From: Siphonodentalium dalli
Taxonomy: Eukaryota; Mollusca; Scaphopoda; Gadilida; Siphonodentaliidae
Reading direction: 5' to 3'
NCBI GenBank assembly: GCA_032622095.1
Contig: CP136067.1
Coordinates: 173,884,556 to 173,948,555 of the forward strand
DNA length: 64,000 nucleotides
Positions 23,383-33,731 of the stretch are shown one piece after another. The stretch's first letter is position 1. Each line of letters starts with the position of its first letter. Position numbers and translations under genes: made by a program. The notes under the pieces are model-generated. The model was given only the letters and a program-made list of their open reading frames with translations, had not been told where the DNA came from and did no database searches.

Positions 23383-25221
23383 GTTATCATGTTATGAATA
23401 TTCTTACCTATTTATCGCGTTGCTTCAACATAATCCTCGTAAATATAATCAAGAGTGCACATTTATCCGAAAGTTAAGAGAAACCGGTTGTGAATGACAA
23501 AGCATGTCCTGATTGTTATGTATACAAAACTGAACGCGCGTGATCGTAAGAGATCAAATCGGGACAACTAAGGACTCGCATCTTTCAGTGACGTAAGTGT
23601 CAAATTACAACTACCAAATTGCGAGAATCATAGCTCGTGTAAAGCATTCCATAATAACTGATTTACCGCCATGACACGTGGTTTTATTCCGGTGAATGGA
23701 CGCTACTACATAATAAAGTAAGTTTAGTAAAACGTCCACGAGCGATCAGAAAGGTTATTAAGTTACTTTGTATTCGTGGTTTGTTTGTGTATATCGGTAC
23801 TGTTATATAAAACCCCAAAAAAACCTTATAGTAGGTCCAAGTGGTTTATATCCCCAAATTCTTAAATTCCCTAATATTTAGTCCGCGATGTGGACAGTGA
23901 CGTGGCTAGGTGGTCATCCATCTTGTGATTTCTGACATATAAATACGGTCTACCGTTGGCCAACAGACTGCAAGAATAAAATGGATTTAATATGAAACTG
24001 TTATAAATAATTGAAACTCCCCCCGAAATTTCCGAATGATGCCCCGTCGGACTTGCAATTTCCTTACCTTTGAATATGTTTAACATAGATTGTGCAGATG
24101 AGATGAGTCTGCCGCCCCAAACTCAGTCTACTTATCACCACGTCTATGGTTAATTTTCTATCATATAACACTGTTCTGATATGATACGCGGGTTGTAATG
24201 GTAACAAATCGAAATAAGGTATGATGTACAATCATACTTATGATGTTCTCAATAAATACTGACCATAGTCATGTTCGTTGAATGTTTAGTCAATCATCCA
24301 CAACTAGTGATCGCTCGTCCAGTTTTCAGATAGAAGTTTTCAAGTCTCTTCTTCGTGATGTTTGGTTTTGTGATGGACGACTGCCGACATAAGTTGGGAC
24401 AGGAATCAGATTTCTGGCAGCCGTCTCATCAAATATATTTTCTTCCTGCATTGTGCAGATATAGTCTGTGATATCCCAATTGCCTTTAAGGGTTTCGGAA
24501 ACAAGACGAACAAGGTGTATGTATATAATAATGTATATTGTAGCCTGTATAGTATTCTACAATGGTGTTGACAGTCGTTAAAAGGCACAATTCTGTTTTT
24601 TGTATATTTTCTTTGATATGCAATTTATTAAACATATAATTTACAATTTAACAACCAAATTATGTTGTAGATAACACATTTAAAATGTATACATCTCTGA
24701 CAATTCAAATAAAGACAATTCTAATTAATTGCTTCAACATTCAAAAATATTTCAAAATCAAATCTACGCTCATATATGAGTCAAAGCACAATGTGAGAAA
24801 TCATATAAACACAAACAAGTAAGCTTATGGCAGAGAAAATATCAAATTAAAGGCCACTTTATTATATATATTATGGGAAAGTTCTAAAGAACTTGCTTTA
24901 ATGCTGATGTAGTATAATGTTCTAAATAGCAACCACATGCATAAATGTGAATAATTTGTAACATATTATATTGATAGTGAATACTTTAAACAGCTTGTTA
25001 ATTTAATATTCTACTGTCCAAATGTAACCAGTTGGTGGCTACTGCTTCCCGGTGAATTCAGTTACAATAACTTATTTAAAGGATTACTTTAACCCTACTA
25101 CTACCTTTCCAGTATAACTTATCATATATGTTGTGAGGGAGGGTGGGAAAGTAAATTTAAAATAAGTACAACTCGCCAGCACCACGGTGAAAACTCGAAT
25201 GAAGGAAATATACCCCAAAAC
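23383..25221. other. No gene seen
   Basis: AT-rich sequence between the two related MITEs; short ORFs on both strands lack any recognisable family signal. Confidence 0.5.
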
Positions 25222-25225
25222 TTAA

Positions 25226-25719
25226 AGGTACGGTTGGCCTTGGCGGTGGGTATCCTGTAAAAATATTTCCACCCGTCAAAAATCGCCACAAACAGAAAGA
25301 ACATCAAAATATAGACATACTTTGTCCGTATACAAACAGGAAATATCGCATAAACAGTATGTTATTGTCATATATTTGACTATTGTTATGTAAACAAAAG
25401 CATAAAAAGTTACTTTTCTGGTGTTTGTTTATATTATGATGGTAAACATAAAGAGCGTTCGTTGTGGGTGAATTCCTGATATGGAACTAATAAAGAGCGT
25501 TTATGCCATTTGTGTGTGATTAGCCAGTAGCATTGTGCTGTCTTCTGTAACACAATCAGGCTCTTGCTTATGTAAAATATAGTAGGGCTTTATGATAACA
25601 TGCTGTTTACGCGATGGTCATGATATATATGAACGAAACTGTATGCGTTTTTCTGTTTTTCTGTTTACGGTGTTTGGAACAAATATGAATATTTTCGACA
25701 ATTAAGGCCTCACGTGCCT
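25226..25719. mobile_element. TTAA-flanked MITE, 494 bp, copy 2
   Basis: It is bounded by TTAA at 25222-25225 and 25720-25723, with ends AGGTACGG and ...CACGTGCCT. It matches copy 1 in the arms (AAATCGCCACAAACAGAAAG) and in carrying two TAAAGAGCGTT motifs, here in the opposite orientation (25449, 25491). It lies inverted relative to copy 1. Confidence 0.7.
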
Positions 25720-25814
25720 TTAATAACTTTAGGACGTCACAACTACTAAAACTTGGAATTATCGGAAATTGAATCGGACCACCTTGTGCAATTACTCAAT
25801 AACTCAATAGTTTA

Positions 25815-26037
25815 TTTCTCATAAATCATACATAAATCATACATAAATCATACATAAATCATACATCGTATGATATAAAGAAAGTACATATATAGACAGA
25901 CCGACCACTGGTTCACATTTAACTAAACAGACAATCATTGAAATCATTACATCGTATGATATAAAGAAAGTACATATATAGACAGACCGACCACTGGTTC
26001 ACATTTAACTAAACAGACAATCATTGAAATCATTACA
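25815..26037 (+). repeat. 11-bp microrepeat followed by an 86-bp tandem duplication
   Basis: CATAAATCATA is repeated four times (~25818-25863). An 86-bp unit starting CATCGTATGATATAAAG then appears twice (25864 and 25950) with no visible differences, pointing to a recent slip or duplication. Confidence 0.85.
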
Positions 26038-26530
26038 GGCAGTAAATCTATATAACAACATATATAAAGGTGAGGGTCGGTCCTAATATAAACAATTTGC
26101 ATGCGTCGGTCCTTGTGGACAAAATATCTCTCGACCTCGAGTATAAACAGTATAATAGCTACAACTAAATAGTATGCATTCTATAATGTGGATATATATA
26201 TATGTATATAACACTCATTACCAGCATTCCCCATATAAGCGCGAGACATGACGACGGCGTCGACCGAAATCCAGGACCTCCCCATGCATGAACAAATGTC
26301 CAGTACATGTGGAGACCCAGACCACATCCGCCGCCGACGACCGGTCCACACATCCATGAAAGGAATGTAAATATTCGAGTTAAATAGCCTATAGTTAATA
26401 TACATATCGATACTTTCGGACCAGGAATTAATGTCGGGTATTCTGGGTTACACCCAGGTCAGTATGGTTGCGCGCTCCGTATATATACACCTACTCCTCC
26501 CATTTAAGAGGGGTGCAGGAGGAGCTATTT

Positions 26531-26564
26531 CGAACCAACCATATGAATGTGCATGGTTGGTTCG
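26531..26564. repeat. Perfect hairpin CGAACCAACCAT
   Basis: A 12-bp perfect stem with a 10-nt loop. It is preceded by a GC-rich CTCCTCCC / GGAGGAG fold (~26490-26525). Function unknown. Confidence 0.6.
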
Positions 26565-26744
26565 CCGCCAGTGGGTAGTTAGTAATTGATGACGGGTATC
26601 AATGTTGTATAATTAAAAAAAGTAAAAACGTTTGCTGCTTTTTGTTTAATAAATAGTTTTGGTAACGTTTCGAAAAACTGGTAAACTACCAACTGAACTA
26701 ATTAACGAATTGTCAGTGTTATTTCGTTCACAATATTGGGTGCA

Positions 26745-27110
26745 GGACAAGTGATACCCAAACCAACTGATACTTTCGGAAAAAAGTCAAGTGATACCTA
26801 ATCTCGAGTCAACTGATACCTTCTTTTCACTTGGACTTCAGATCGCGTGTTCTGCGACAGCCGGGAAAACTGTGAGTAACGTGTTTTTGTTTGCAAAGTG
26901 ATACTCTAATTAGTCAAGTAATACCCAAAATAGCCGTGTCGTTGATTCAGGTCTTTTTTGCGTCAAATGTATCTAAATCAAAGTTTTTGATAAAAGGTAC
27001 CATTTGACTCAAAAAGGTATCAGATGACTCGGCCATCTTGGGTATCAGTTGACCGATTTGGGTATCATTTTGTATGGTATTACTTGACTCGGGTATCACT
27101 TGACTGTAAG
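26745..27110. repeat. Mirrored cluster of GTCAASTGATACC motifs
   Basis: About five copies of GTCAAGTGATACC-like boxes lie before ~26.93 kb, and about six in the opposite orientation (GGTATCASTTGACTC) after ~26.99 kb, so the cluster is inverted about ~26.96 kb. The right half overlaps the 3' end of the minus-strand frame 26947-27506. Confidence 0.7.
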
Positions 27111-27506
27111 CCGCTTTCGGATTGGCCTTCGGTTGTGTGTTTCTATTCACTTGGCGTGGCCTCGGTTGACCTTCACGGCCTCTCCCTGGTTTCATGTTTG
27201 TGTGCGTTTGTGGTTTTGGTGTACCTTTATAACTGAATGGGAGTTGAGAGTTCGGCTTAGGCGCGCGTTTGTTTGGTGGTGGTTTCGTCGAGTCACGTCG
27301 CTGTTCCTTATGTTCTTGTTGCTGTTTTTGGAATTTGGCCGCTTCATTTTGCCCCCCTTTTACAGTTACTGTTGGTGGTGACGCGCTATTTTTACCAGGT
27401 TTCACTGTGAAGCATGTTTCCTCTTCATTTATTGATTTCTCCTTGCGATATACAGGACTAACGGCTTTCACGAGCTTATTATCCACATACAGTCGATCTT
27501 GAAATC
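26947..27506 (-). CDS. Unrecognised terminal exon, Pro/Lys/Gln-rich, ~186 aa
   Basis: On the minus strand an acceptor TTTAATCAG directly precedes 27506, giving an open frame FQDRLYVDNKLVKAVSPVYR and onward to a stop at 26947. The middle is low-complexity and basic (KQQQEHKEQRR, PPPNKRAPKPNS, GRGREGQPRPRQ); the C-terminal ~45 residues are less repetitive (QLIPKMAESSDTFLSQMVPF). No initiator is needed if it is a last exon. Part of the C terminus is encoded by the mirrored GGTATCASTTGAC repeats. The basic, disordered character would suit a nucleic-acid-binding protein or a LINE ORF1-like product, but the family is unknown. Confidence 0.4.
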
Positions 27507-27509
27507 CTG

Positions 27510-28890
27510 ATTAAATGTACATAACTTTGAAATAATTAGCTATAATGAAACTATTAATCAATGTGCCAGTAACCCAGCATAAATGTTTTCAGTTGAATTC
27601 TTAACTAAAAATTACTCGAATGGGATAAGTACCGGTGACTCCGGAAGTACATGAATAATTACACACCGGTATCAATAGCACATTCTTTGATACGTACATG
27701 ATACATATATTTCAGTCAAAGTTTTACGTGAAGGGTAGCATGACAACCGTCCGAATTGGAACATCAAACAATCTTCAAAATGTTTGCATAATGGCACAAA
27801 CATAACGTCATAAGAACACAAACCTGTTTCAACTTCAACAAAATTCAAATCTCAATTAATTTCCACTGTGTCACACATTACTGACAATTAAAACAACTTG
27901 ATGTAACTAAATATACATGTACTCAAATAGTCCATGCAATGAGGAAAGAACTATATTTTACAAATATGTATTATGCAATAGTAGATGGATGGAATAGCTT
28001 CCAGGAGGGAGAGACCCATGTTAGTAGGGAGCTCAGTGTGTGTACCAGTACATTAATGTGAATTGTACGAACGAAACTATAAATTAATGTTTTTGGTTTA
28101 AATCTCAATAATTACACGATTGTAAAAAGTACTGGTAGTACTGGTACATGATTTTCCGGAAGTACACGAAAAACGGTCCTTAAACTGAAATTAGTATTAT
28201 TAGCACGTTATTTAATATGTTTGTATGTATGTTAGTAAAAACAAAATTACATGTAAGTCAGTATGCCAACATTAGTCTTAATTGAGACACCAGACAATAT
28301 TTAAAATTGTATGCCTTTTTTTTACACGTTTTCGAATTCAGGACATTATTCGAGCTTGTATGTTATTGCAAAATTGTATTGAGAATTAGGCCATTTTGGC
28401 AGCCATTTTGTGAGTCATGTATGGACACTGATTGTGATCCTTTGTGACCCGTTTCTAATCAATTCCATTATCATACTCAGTGTGCACGCATATGGACGCA
28501 AATGGGTCATGTTTTAGCACAATTTATATTAAATTTGTATTTGAGGCAACATGTAGTACATGTTTGTACATAATGCCTCTTCGATCATAAAATATCCTTA
28601 AAGCGGCTTAAAACGGAAAGTTGAATGCATTTGAGAAAACCTCTTTTTTGTGGTACGTTTTCAGATTTTCATTAAAATACTAAACACTGTATTCCACGTC
28701 ACGTGTTTTGGGTATTTTTGCTGGAACAAAATGTTCATACTAGATTTAAGTTTACAACAACTCCATATATACCTCAAGGTTCCAAACAAACCATCACCTA
28801 TTGTCTGACAATGTAAGACTGGAAAGCACCTTAATTTCGCTTGTAAATATATTCTCAACACTTATGGTTATTTTTGCTCAATGAAATACT
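27510..28890. other. No gene seen
   Basis: AT-rich DNA. A GCCATTTTGGCAGCCATTTTG motif at ~28.39 kb resembles the repeats at 60.8-61.6 kb. Confidence 0.45.
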
Positions 28891-29012
28891 GCATTAGATC
28901 ATGCCATGAATCTCTACTCTGTCTAGATCATATTCCACCAGTACAAAAACTGGGAACTTTTTGAAGTTTTGACAGGGAACCGTATAAAGTCGAAACAATT
29001 ACGCGGGGAATA
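28891..29012 (+). repeat. Dispersed ~120-bp repeat, copy 1
   Basis: ATCATGCCATGAATC...GATCATATTCCACCAGTACA...GGAACTTTTTGAAGTTTTG...ACAGGGAACC recurs, inverted, at 54.12-54.28 kb. The two copies bracket the whole LINE/Polinton complex. Confidence 0.75.
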
Positions 29013-29035
29013 TATTTCTTAGTTATTACATGTTC

Positions 29036-29037
<2 letters not shown>

Positions 29038-29069
<32 letters not shown>
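29038..29069. repeat. (TA)n microsatellite
   Basis: About 32 bp of uninterrupted TA dinucleotides. Confidence 0.9.
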
Positions 29070-29073
<4 letters not shown>

Positions 29074-29450
29074 CCTCCATTTATGAAGAGTCAAATATAT
29101 ATAATCAAACAAAATACACAGAATATAAAACAAGGAATTATACGAACATATGCACAAACAAGTATGTACAAACACAGAGACACAAGATATTAATATAAAT
29201 GGACACATATATTTATTGTGTGCCTCCTATGTGGAGAAGAATATATATAAAGGTTACAATATGGTATATACATGTACATGGTTATCACAACGTCGTTGAA
29301 AACACACCAACACAGAGCTGTGGTATATTGTTTTAACGTAGCCATATGCGTGTGAGTTGAGAGTGTATGCTTATACAGTATTAGTTATAACATGGTATAT
29401 GCTAGCGATGATCGATACCATGGCGTGTATCAATGACAACAATATACTGG

Positions 29451-29596
29451 CTACTCTAATATCAATTTGAGTTCCCGCGAATAAAAACGACACATTGTGA
29501 GCAAGTAAGTTGATGAGTCCAGAATAATAAGCTCCATTTGATGCAACACTTCGTCGGGAATGGTAACGACCTCTGTTCCAAGAAGAAAAGCACATA
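29451..29596 (-). mobile_element. 3' coding tail of the LINE split by the Polinton
   Basis: On the minus strand, from the target-site copy at 29596, the frame reads AFLLGTEVVTIPDEVLHQME then LIILDSSTYLLTMCRFYSRE and stops at TAG (29451-29453). When the 19-kb element and one CACATA copy are ignored, this frame continues directly from the LINE sequence at 48757-48835 (CMRNGYYDHILNHYGIEPYL, then LDTISDSTL). The LINE was therefore present before the Polinton arrived. Confidence 0.8.
29591..29596. repeat. Polinton target-site duplication, left (CACATA)
   Basis: A 6-bp copy identical to 48751-48756. Six-bp duplications are the Polinton norm, set by its retroviral-type integrase. Confidence 0.85.
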
Positions 29597-30018
29597 AGAA
29601 GAAGATGGGACTCGTGTATAAGTGTGAAGTTGTTGTTTTTTTGGGGAACTTTGTAATTTCGACCGACTATTGCGTGTCTGCAAATAATCTCAGCTTAAGA
29701 CGGCTTAACCAATTCATAGAACAGTATGAGCGTAATGTGTGTATATTGTTGACTAACAAGTCATCGTGTGAAGTTGCTTTGTAATCTCGACCGCCTATTT
29801 CGTGTCTCACACAGCAAAACAAATAATCACACTCGGTATTGTTTGCATCAATTTTTTTTTTTAATTTATTAATCGACAGTCTACAAATAGTTTAACTAGT
29901 TTATATACCAATTATGTGGGTGCAGATGTTGATGTTTTGTTTTTAAGTATTTATTCTCGAAAAAATATATATATTTTCATAACATATTCTAACACACACT
30001 ATCGACAACCTAAAAAAA

Positions 30019-30474
30019 ATGCTGCTGGAAGAGATTATGAAGTTTTTATGTTTATGCATAGTATATGGCATATACCAATGGATTGTTGACAATGATCAAC
30101 ACGAGGACAATACTGAACACGAGGACAATACTGATGAAAGTGATGACGCTTACAATGAAGATGATTACCTACCTATTTTTCACTGGGTTGGTCTTATCAA
30201 TCAACGGATTCATGCTGATGGTGACAATGGTCAGGATGACAGGGACTCTGACCAATGGTCAGTATCCTCCGACAACTCTTATCTGGACGTAGAAGCTGAC
30301 TATTGGACCACCAGTTCCCAATCGTCGTGGTCGGATTCTGATTAAAATACAGGTAGCTACCACGAACGTCACGAAAATTGGGACATTGAAATTGAATTGG
30401 ATACAGAATATGCATATCTGATGGATAGTGCCTATTCATCAGAGGAAATGTCGGACGATTCTGTCGACGGGTAG
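30019..30474 (+). pseudogene. TIR-encoded acidic membrane/secreted protein, left copy (broken)
   Basis: Same gene as 46623-47078 on the right. The N terminus has a hydrophobic stretch (MKFLCLCIVYGIYQWIV) and the rest is strongly acidic with Asp/Glu/Ser runs (HEDNTDESDDAYNEDD). The left copy stops early at TAA 30343-30345, where the right copy has TCA; the frame remains open beyond to TAG 30472-30474. Its location in the TIR means two copies per element. Function unknown; a signal-anchored acidic protein or a DNA-mimic-like protein are possibilities only. Confidence 0.7.
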
Positions 30475-30525
30475 ATCTAAAAATAATACTCGGAAGAGCT
30501 GTTGATTGAATTTTTATGTTATCAA

Positions 30526-30720
30526 TAATAAATATATGTATAATCGATTATCTTTTCAATAATAATATCTCGCTGTGTTCTATCGTGGTAAAAATATTTT
30601 GTTTGACAAGAGATTTTCCACTCAATGTTTGTCACAGACCTACGTCATAATACTCCCCATCCCCCCTCCTCCCCCTACCCCCACCTTCACATCTCACATC
30701 ACTTACCCGCACCTATTCAT
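30526..30720 (+). promoter_or_regulatory. 3' flank of the TIR gene, shared with the TBP-like gene
   Basis: AATAAATATATGTATAATCG, ATTATCTTTTCAATAATAAT, CAAGAGATTTTCCACT and a C-rich CCCCTCCTCCCCCTACCC tract follow the TIR gene. A diverged copy in the same order follows the TBP-like gene (38761-38955). AATAAA sits at the start of both. A common polyadenylation/termination cassette is the simplest reading. Confidence 0.6.
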
Positions 30721-30846
30721 GCGCGTACCCAATGTGTACGTGTCGGAGCACAAGACATCCAAATAAGGAGTAAAGTTTAGTATTAGCTCATAGTGAAGCA
30801 ACGCTCTTTATTCATCTTTCAACATAAATGACACACTTACATTATC

Positions 30847-31095
30847 GAGAATTATTGGAAGAGCGAACGTTTATAGAGTTATTGTTCTTAGAACGAGAAT
30901 CGTCAGTCGGTTATTTTAAAAATCGTTGCTAAAAAAGGAGTCGAGGACCCCGCCTCAACCTGATCGCGAATTATTGGAAGAATTATTGGAAGAGCGTACG
31001 TTTATAGAGTTATTGTTCTTAGAACGAGAATCGTTAGTCGGTTATTTTTAAAAAGCTTTGCTAAAAAGGGGGCGAGGACCCCGCCCACCCTGTTT
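30847..31095 (+). repeat. Subterminal tandem duplication (2 x ~120 bp) in the TIR
   Basis: Each copy contains GAATTATTGGAAGAGCG, TTTATAGAGTTATTGTTCTT and AGAACGAGAATCGT, and ends in a GC-rich GGACCCCGCC box. It is present in both TIRs (right: ~45.99-46.24 kb), so it was formed before insertion or is kept equal between the ends. It may serve replication or transcription. Confidence 0.8.
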
Positions 31096-31439
31096 TAGGG
31101 AAGTTATTCGGATGATGTGTCAGCGAGCCATTTTTCATAATGCCAAGCTCGGGACGTCATAGAGTGAATAAACAACGAATTTCACAGCGAAAATGACTAA
31201 ACCTATTATCTAAGCCTATTATCCCTAGCGTTCATAACCAGAGTGGTGTTTATTGATATAACATCAAGGTATGCGTGTCCACTTATAACATAATCTCATG
31301 ACCCTTACGTGTTAACATTAACGCGATAATTAGCTATCAAAATGGACAGAGTTATGGTATATAAATATCTATGACGAAACTTCATCACATATAGTGAATA
31401 GACACCGGTGTAATCACTTCTCATGACTTATTCTCGAAA

Positions 31440-33185
31440 ATGGATGAAGAAATGATGACGCCTCTAACAGAGGAGGAAATTTACGAGATAGAACGTCTTC
31501 TTCAATATATCGAAGAATACGACAGGGCTATAGAAGCTTATCAGATTGATGAAGATATTGTTGAAGCATCTACACTTTGTTTAGAAGACGACCCATGGCC
31601 GAACCAAATCGGATACGGAGAAGATGGTGAACCTAAAAATGATGTTTCCAACTCACAACCTGATACAGCTGGAACATCAGGCTTACAAAACCGAGACGGC
31701 GAACAGACACCTGATCAAAATGAAGGACCTGTAAAATCAGACAGTCAAACTAACAGCAGTTCGGATAACCAAATAACAGCATATAGTATTCAGAAAAAAA
31801 GTGAACGGACATTCAGTAACAATTTGGCTACACAGAGAACTTATGAAATCAAACTAGATGAAAGTTACAAAGACAAAAAGTTAATTGACATATACAAGAA
31901 TCTACATTCAATGTTCGTGGACACAATTCAACAAGCTCGTGGAAATTTGGCGGACAATGATCTTGGCAGAGTTATCATTCACCATGAGAGTTTGGACAAT
32001 CCTATAATAGTTCCGTTACAAACGTTACAAACGTTAAATGCCAACACAGTGATAGACAGAATCGAACACGTTTTGAACAGTAACCAAACACTGGCTGTTA
32101 ATCAAAGTTTCGTCATAGATATAGGAACAATTGAGTTACCTAAAGGTGGCGCACGGCGGAGAATAACGGCTTTACATGATGAAAGTAATATATTAAGGAA
32201 TAAAACATCGATCGTAACGATTGAAAATAAAGACAATATGTGTATGGCTCGTGCTATCGCCATTTGTTGGTGTAAATTAAATATTTGCAGTCCTGATGAA
32301 TGGAGCGAGATAATCCAGAATAGAGGAACCAGAAGTAATTTACAGCTCATCATGGACTACAGAAAAGTACCGCTCCGTCATTACAAAAATATGTCGACCA
32401 AAACACGCACTGAGCAAGGGAAATTAGCGAAAGTAATCAGTGACATGGCTGGTGTACCAACAGACAGACCCGCCAGTTTAGCAGACCTAAAAGCATTCGA
32501 GGACAGTCTGAATTTGACAACATTAGTCGTTAGTGCTAGACTAGGGAATAAATTCATCACCAGCGCGCCTACAGACAGTCCAGAAAGACCAGTGATATAT
32601 TTATATCTGACTGATAATGAACATTTTCACGCTATTCAATCCATAACGGGATTCTTTAGTGCAGGATATTTCTGTGTGTATTGCTTAAAACATTATGCAA
32701 CTAAAGGAAATCATCATTGTGAACGCACATGTTTCGTGTGTAAAAGTGATAAATGTGAACAAAGTGAAATCAAAGAACATTGTTCAGATTGTAACATGAC
32801 GTGTATGTCTCATCAATGTTTCGTGCGTCATAAAGAAAAACCTGTTGACAGAGCTTCGAAAGAAAAGACAGCTCCTTGTGGGAAATGGTGGAAATGTTTG
32901 GACTGTACCAAAGTCATAGATAGACGGAAAAGACGTCCGAATCAACACGTATGTGGAGAACAATTTTGTAGATCGTGTGACAAATACACAATGTCAGGAC
33001 ACGAATGTTATCTAAGGGCCATACCTCCTGTTACTGACAGTGAAAGAGCTAAATTCTGCTTCTTTGACTTTGAAACCTTTCAACAAGATATACTGGAATG
33101 TTCAGACGGATATTCACCTTTACATAGAAGTGATAGCCTTGAATGTAAAGAGGATCATACATGCAATAAATGTGCTAGGTGTCAG
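31440..33185 (+). CDS. POLB: Protein-primed DNA polymerase B, exon 1 (N-terminal part)
   Basis: 582 codons from ATG 31440. The N terminus is acidic and Asn/Ser-rich. A block IENKDNMCMARAIAICWCKL (~residues 264-283) resembles the conserved N-terminal region of Polinton polymerases. A Cys/His-rich zinc-binding region spans ~410-525 (CVYCLKHY, CERTCFVCKSDKC, CLDCTKV, CRSCDKYTMSGHEC). The exonuclease I motif FFDFETF is at ~540. The exon ends CARCQ at a consensus donor CAG|GTGAGT; the frame resumes in phase after a 546-bp intron. The gene heads the rightward (+) set just inside the left TIR. In the family this enzyme replicates the linear element from a protein primer. Confidence 0.85.
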
Positions 33186-33731
33186 GTGAGTCTTAACCTA
33201 ATTGTAATATATATTTAATATCAACACATTACAGTCGAAATCTCTATAATGTAACGCTCTGTATTATCGACACGCATAAGTAGAGACGCTCTTTATTTTT
33301 AAATTATATTAGATTATCGAGTAACACTCTTTAGCTGTTTCGTTTCAATTCTACATGTGAGTTTACCATATAACAATTACATGCTTGAATTCGACCAAAG
33401 TTAAGGGTCTCAATATTATATGTTTTTTCAACTAAAATGAGTCACAGATGTTAAACCGAACACAGAGTAATTAGCTTATTGACATTTCATTTTTTAATTC
33501 TTGACACATTGAAAAATGTGTAACACATTTTGTGAAAAGAGTTTTGTAGTATAGGTATCTTAATTACCATTTTTATTTTACGTCAACGCTCTTTATTAAC
33601 GTTGAACCTATAAAAAAAAAATATGCCACACTTTTTGTTTTGGTTTAAATAATTAGTGACAATTCTAGACGTTTATTTTTATTATTATCAATAAAGCTAT
33701 AGGTTAAAAAAGTTCAATTATTACTTTTCAG
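33186..33731 (+). other. Spliceosomal-type intron in POLB
   Basis: The donor is GTGAGT and the acceptor TTACTTTTCAG; removal keeps the frame (phase 0/0) and joins two Cys-rich blocks that are contiguous in the family. The intron is AT-rich and contains four copies or near-copies of ACGCTCTTTA (33254, 33287, 33324, 33586), the motif found elsewhere between genes of this element and in TTAA MITEs. Confidence 0.8.

Larger units (their letters stand above)
29597..31347 (+). repeat. Polinton left terminal inverted repeat (~1.75 kb)
   Basis: It matches the right TIR from the tip to GCGATAATTAGCTATCAAAATGG (31332-31347 region), whose complement is at ~44.93 kb. The tip holds two ~140-bp units, each containing GTGTGAAGTTG, TTGTAATYTCGACCG and CGTGTCT. 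It contains the left copy of the acidic-protein gene and a subterminal tandem repeat. Confidence 0.85.

Noticed and set aside
26165-26405. Gly/Trp-rich minus-strand ORFs
   Set aside because: Two overlapping short frames without recognisable domain; ends coincide with a local GC-rich patch.
30575-30766. Possible second gene in the TIR (Pro-rich 63-aa frame)
   Set aside because: The frame is not kept in the right TIR copy; it lies in the C-rich 3' flank.
32102-32353. Antisense ORFs in the polymerase and neighbouring genes
   Set aside because: Shadows of the strongly supported coding frames.
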